This document shows positions 40,518-42,529 of a stretch of 42,529 nt of DNA, piece by piece. Origin of the DNA: Faecalibacterium sp. CAG:74. GTDB lineage: Bacteria; Bacillota; Clostridia; Christensenellales; Aristaeellaceae. The DNA lies in assembly GCA_000437595.1 (NCBI GenBank), contig FR899900.1, positions 12,246-54,774 of the forward strand, read 5' to 3'. The position numbers were made by a program, and so were the translations under genes. Under the pieces are notes generated by a model. The model made no database searches, was not told the origin of the DNA, and was given only the letters and a program-made list of their open reading frames with translations. How positions within the stretch are numbered: the stretch's first letter is position 1; every line of letters begins with the position of its first letter.

Positions 40518-41662
40518 GCAGCTTCTCCTCCTTCCCAGTACGCTTGCAGAAGTTAATCTTGTAGTTGATAAAGAACTCACAGCCGATGATGAAGAACAGA
40601 ATCACACCCGTGATAATGTCCGCAAAAGACTGATTCAGCCCGAACTTCGAGGATACCTCGCCAGCCCCGCGGTCAAGGAAAACGAGCAGGAAGCTGGTAA
40701 AAATCATAACGAACGGGTTAAATTTCGCCAGCCATGACACCATGACCGCCGTGAAGCCGCGTCCGTCTACAAGCGTCGTCGTCAGCGTGTGGTCGCTGCC
40801 CGCGGTCAGCAGGAAGCGTCGTCAGGCTTTGATCGTTCCCCGCGTTCAGCGGCAAGCCCGCCAAGCCGCAGATTGCGCCGGAAATCAGCATCGTGCGGAT
40901 GATGACCCACTCCACCTTGATCCCTACATACCGGGCGGTGCGCTGGCTTTCGCCGACGACGGAAATCTCGTACCCGTGCTTGGTGTAATATAGGTAGAGG
41001 AACATCAGCAGCACCAGCACGCCGACCACGATGATGTTGAGCAGATACTGCTGGTCAGCAACCTTCGGCAGCCAGCCAATCTGCGAGCGCTGGTTGATGA
41101 TGCCGATTTTGCCCGACCCCTTCGGCGACTCCCAGAAGATGCAGAAGTACGCGACCAGCTGCGTCGCGACATAGTTCATCATCAGCGTGAACAGCGTCTC
41201 GTTCGTATTCCACTTTGCCTTGAAGAGCGCCGGGATGCCGCCCCAAATCGCGCCAGCGAGCATACTGGTCAGCAGCATCACGAGGATCAGCGCCCAGTTT
41301 GGCAGCACGTCGCGCAGGAGAATCATGCAACTGGCAGAGGCAAGGCAGCCCATCAGCGTCTGACCTTCGCCGCCGATGTTCCAGAAGCGCATCTTAAACG
41401 CAGGGGTAACGGCGAGGGAAATGCACAGCAGCATCGCCACGTCGCGGAAAGTCACCCACGTCTTGCGCGGCGTGCCGAACGTGCCTTTGATGATGGTGCT
41501 GTAAATGGCGAGCGGGTCGTCATCTGTCAGCAGTAGGCAGATAATGGCGCTTGCGCCCAGTGCCAGCGCAATGGCAATCACGCGAATCAGCAGCGCCTTC
41601 TGCCACGAAATATCCGTTCGCTTGGAAATGTGGAAGAGCGGCTCCCGTTTGGCTTCACTCAT
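40510..41662 (-). pseudogene. First ABC permease (BMP-type nucleoside family), frame broken by a duplication
   Basis: The N-terminal 280 or so residues (LLIRVIAIALALGASAIICLL; AFKMRFWNIGGEGQTLMG) are intact. The frame then runs off near LPLNAGNDQSLTT. In another frame the C-terminal part continues from LLTAGSDHTLTTTLVDGRGF through MVSWLAKFNPFVMI to the stop. An imperfect tandem duplication offset by 43 bases causes the shift. The ATG start has GGGAGG and overlaps the ATPase gene by eight bases. It could be a true lesion or a chimeric assembly. Confidence 0.75.
40771..40852 (-). repeat. Imperfect tandem duplication in the permease gene
   Basis: Unit 1 (encoding PLNAGNDQSLTTL) and unit 2 (encoding LLTAGSDHTLTTTL) are about 39 and 42 bases, offset by 43. 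They are similar but not identical, more diverged than expected from a fresh duplication. Confidence 0.6.
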
Positions 41663-42529
41663 GCTCGTTACCTCCCACGCGGGTCATCATCATGCCGATT
41701 TCTCGCTTGTCTGCGCCACGGCCGGGCACGATGCCGCTGACTTTGCCGCCGCACAGCACCAGAATGCGGTCGCACAGCTCCACCAGCACATCCAAATCCT
41801 CACCGACGTAGACAACCGCCACGTTCTGCTTCTTTTGGTTATTAATCAGGTTGTAAATCGTGTAGGAGGAATGAATGTCCAGCCCACGCACCGCGTATGC
41901 TGTCAGCAGCACTTTCGGCGCGGAGGTGATTTCGCGCCCGACCAGCACTTTCTGCACGTTGCCGCCCGACAGACGGCGAATCGGCGTATTCAGGCTCGGT
42001 GTCGCGACTTCCAGCTCCTTGACCACGTTTTCCGCGATTTTGCGCGGGCTCTTGCGGTCGGTGAAGAACGAGTGCCCTTTGCGGAACGTGCGCAGCATCA
42101 TGTTGTCGGATAAGTCCATGTTGCCGACCAAGCCCATGCCCAGCCGATCCTCCGGCACGAAGGAGAGCGAAACACCCATGTTCTGAATAGTCAACGGATC
42201 TTTCCCAATCAGTTCCACATGCGTGCCGTCGTCCTCGATGTAGCTGATGCTGCCAGAATCGACAGGCTGAAGCCCAGCAATCGCTTCCAGCAGTTCTTTC
42301 TGACCCGAACCCGCGATGCCCGCGATACCCAGAATTTCGCCCGAATTGGCGGTAAAGCTGACGTGGTCGAGCTTCGTCGTGCCTTCCTCGTTGCGCACAA
42401 TCAAGTCTTTGACTTCGATGCGCGGGCGGGGATTGACCGGCTCGGTGCGCTCAATGTTGAGTTTTACCGGATGCCCGACCATCATGTTCGTCAATTCCTC
42501 GGCATTCGTGTCGCGGGTCATCACGCCGC
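41655..42529 (-). CDS. ABC transporter ATP-binding protein (second ATPase domain; runs off the window)
   Basis: The visible ~290 residues are the C-terminal half of a two-domain ATPase of a BMP-type importer. The P-loop region is GIAGSGQKE and the signature is LSGGNVQKV. The Walker B region reads PKVLLTAYAVRGLD, lacking the usual DE, and the H-loop region has VVYVGEDLDV. Second domains of this kind are often catalytically degenerate. The frame is open to the window edge, so the gene starts outside. It overlaps the permease by eight bases. Confidence 0.85.
   Translation of the reverse strand, partial: GVMTRDTNAEELTNMMVGHPVKLNIERTEPVNPRPRIEVKDLIVRNEEGTTKLDHVSFTANSGEILGIAGIAGSGQKELLEAIAGLQPVDSGSISYIEDDGTHVELIGKDPLTIQNMGVSLSFVPEDRLGMGLVGNMDLSDNMMLRTFRKGHSFFTDRKSPRKIAENVVKELEVATPSLNTPIRRLSGGNVQKVLVGREITSAPKVLLTAYAVRGLDIHSSYTIYNLINNQKKQNVAVVYVGEDLDVLVELCDRILVLCGGKVSGIVPGRGADKREIGMMMTRVGGNEHE

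Noticed and set aside
1..42529. CRISPR arrays, tRNA, rRNA and known riboswitches
   Set aside because: None recognised on either strand. Regularly spaced repeats and cloverleaf patterns were not seen.

Overview
The window looks like a chromosomal segment of a GC-rich, low-to-moderately characterised member of the Clostridia (Bacillota). Supporting signs are strong AGGAGG-type ribosome binding sites, many TTG and GTG starts, sigma-A promoters with 17-base spacers, the sporulation-associated order spoVT - spoVB - yabN - hup - S4 protein, a BMP-type nucleoside ABC transporter, and an ntpFIKECGABD-order V-type ATPase as in enterococci and anaerobic Firmicutes. No rRNA, tRNA, CRISPR array, phage or intact transposase gene was found.

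Region 1-12.3 kb is mostly minus-strand housekeeping and accessory genes: the start of a histidine phosphatase, an RlmI-like rRNA methyltransferase, CTP synthase (pyrG), a divergent plus-strand GH2 glycosidase, a small membrane protein, recX, a beta-lactamase-fold serine hydrolase, lgt, a Y-family polymerase, a secreted CotH/lamin-tail protein and a class I amidotransferase-like peptidase. PyrG is the surprise: the glutaminase nucleophile cysteine is a glycine.

Region 12.5-26.95 kb is plus strand: upp, then nine V-ATPase genes (G/H, I, K, E, C, F, A, B, D) in an overlapping operon closed by a clear terminator. The proteolipid keeps all five Na+-ligand positions known from Enterococcus NtpK. 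Next come a QueG-like iron-sulfur protein, the potassium uptake pair trkA-trkH, an SGNH hydrolase and a DIP1984-like protein. Together, ATP-driven Na+ (or H+) export and K+ uptake suggest an ion homeostasis block.

Region 27-36 kb is minus strand: a fused ispDF, an S4 RNA-binding protein, HU, YabN (methylase-MazG), SpoVB flippase and SpoVT, then a sigma factor / anti-sigma / exported protein cassette. Between these genes lie short palindromic, non-coding mobile-element-like repeats of two families, which also recombine into a mosaic copy. Two copies of family 1 sit exactly between a stop codon and the gene's terminator. The sigma factor ends in a membrane-spanning tail.

Region 35.7-42.5 kb carries a promoter with a 20-codon leader ORF, two small unknown proteins, a SLOG-type (YpsA/DUF1273) gene with a one-base frame break, an SRAP DNA-protein crosslink protein and a COG2509 flavoprotein on the plus strand. 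It ends in a minus-strand nucleoside-type ABC transporter, whose first permease gene is broken by a 43-base imperfect tandem duplication. A promoter-bearing 26-codon ORF lies between the last two blocks.
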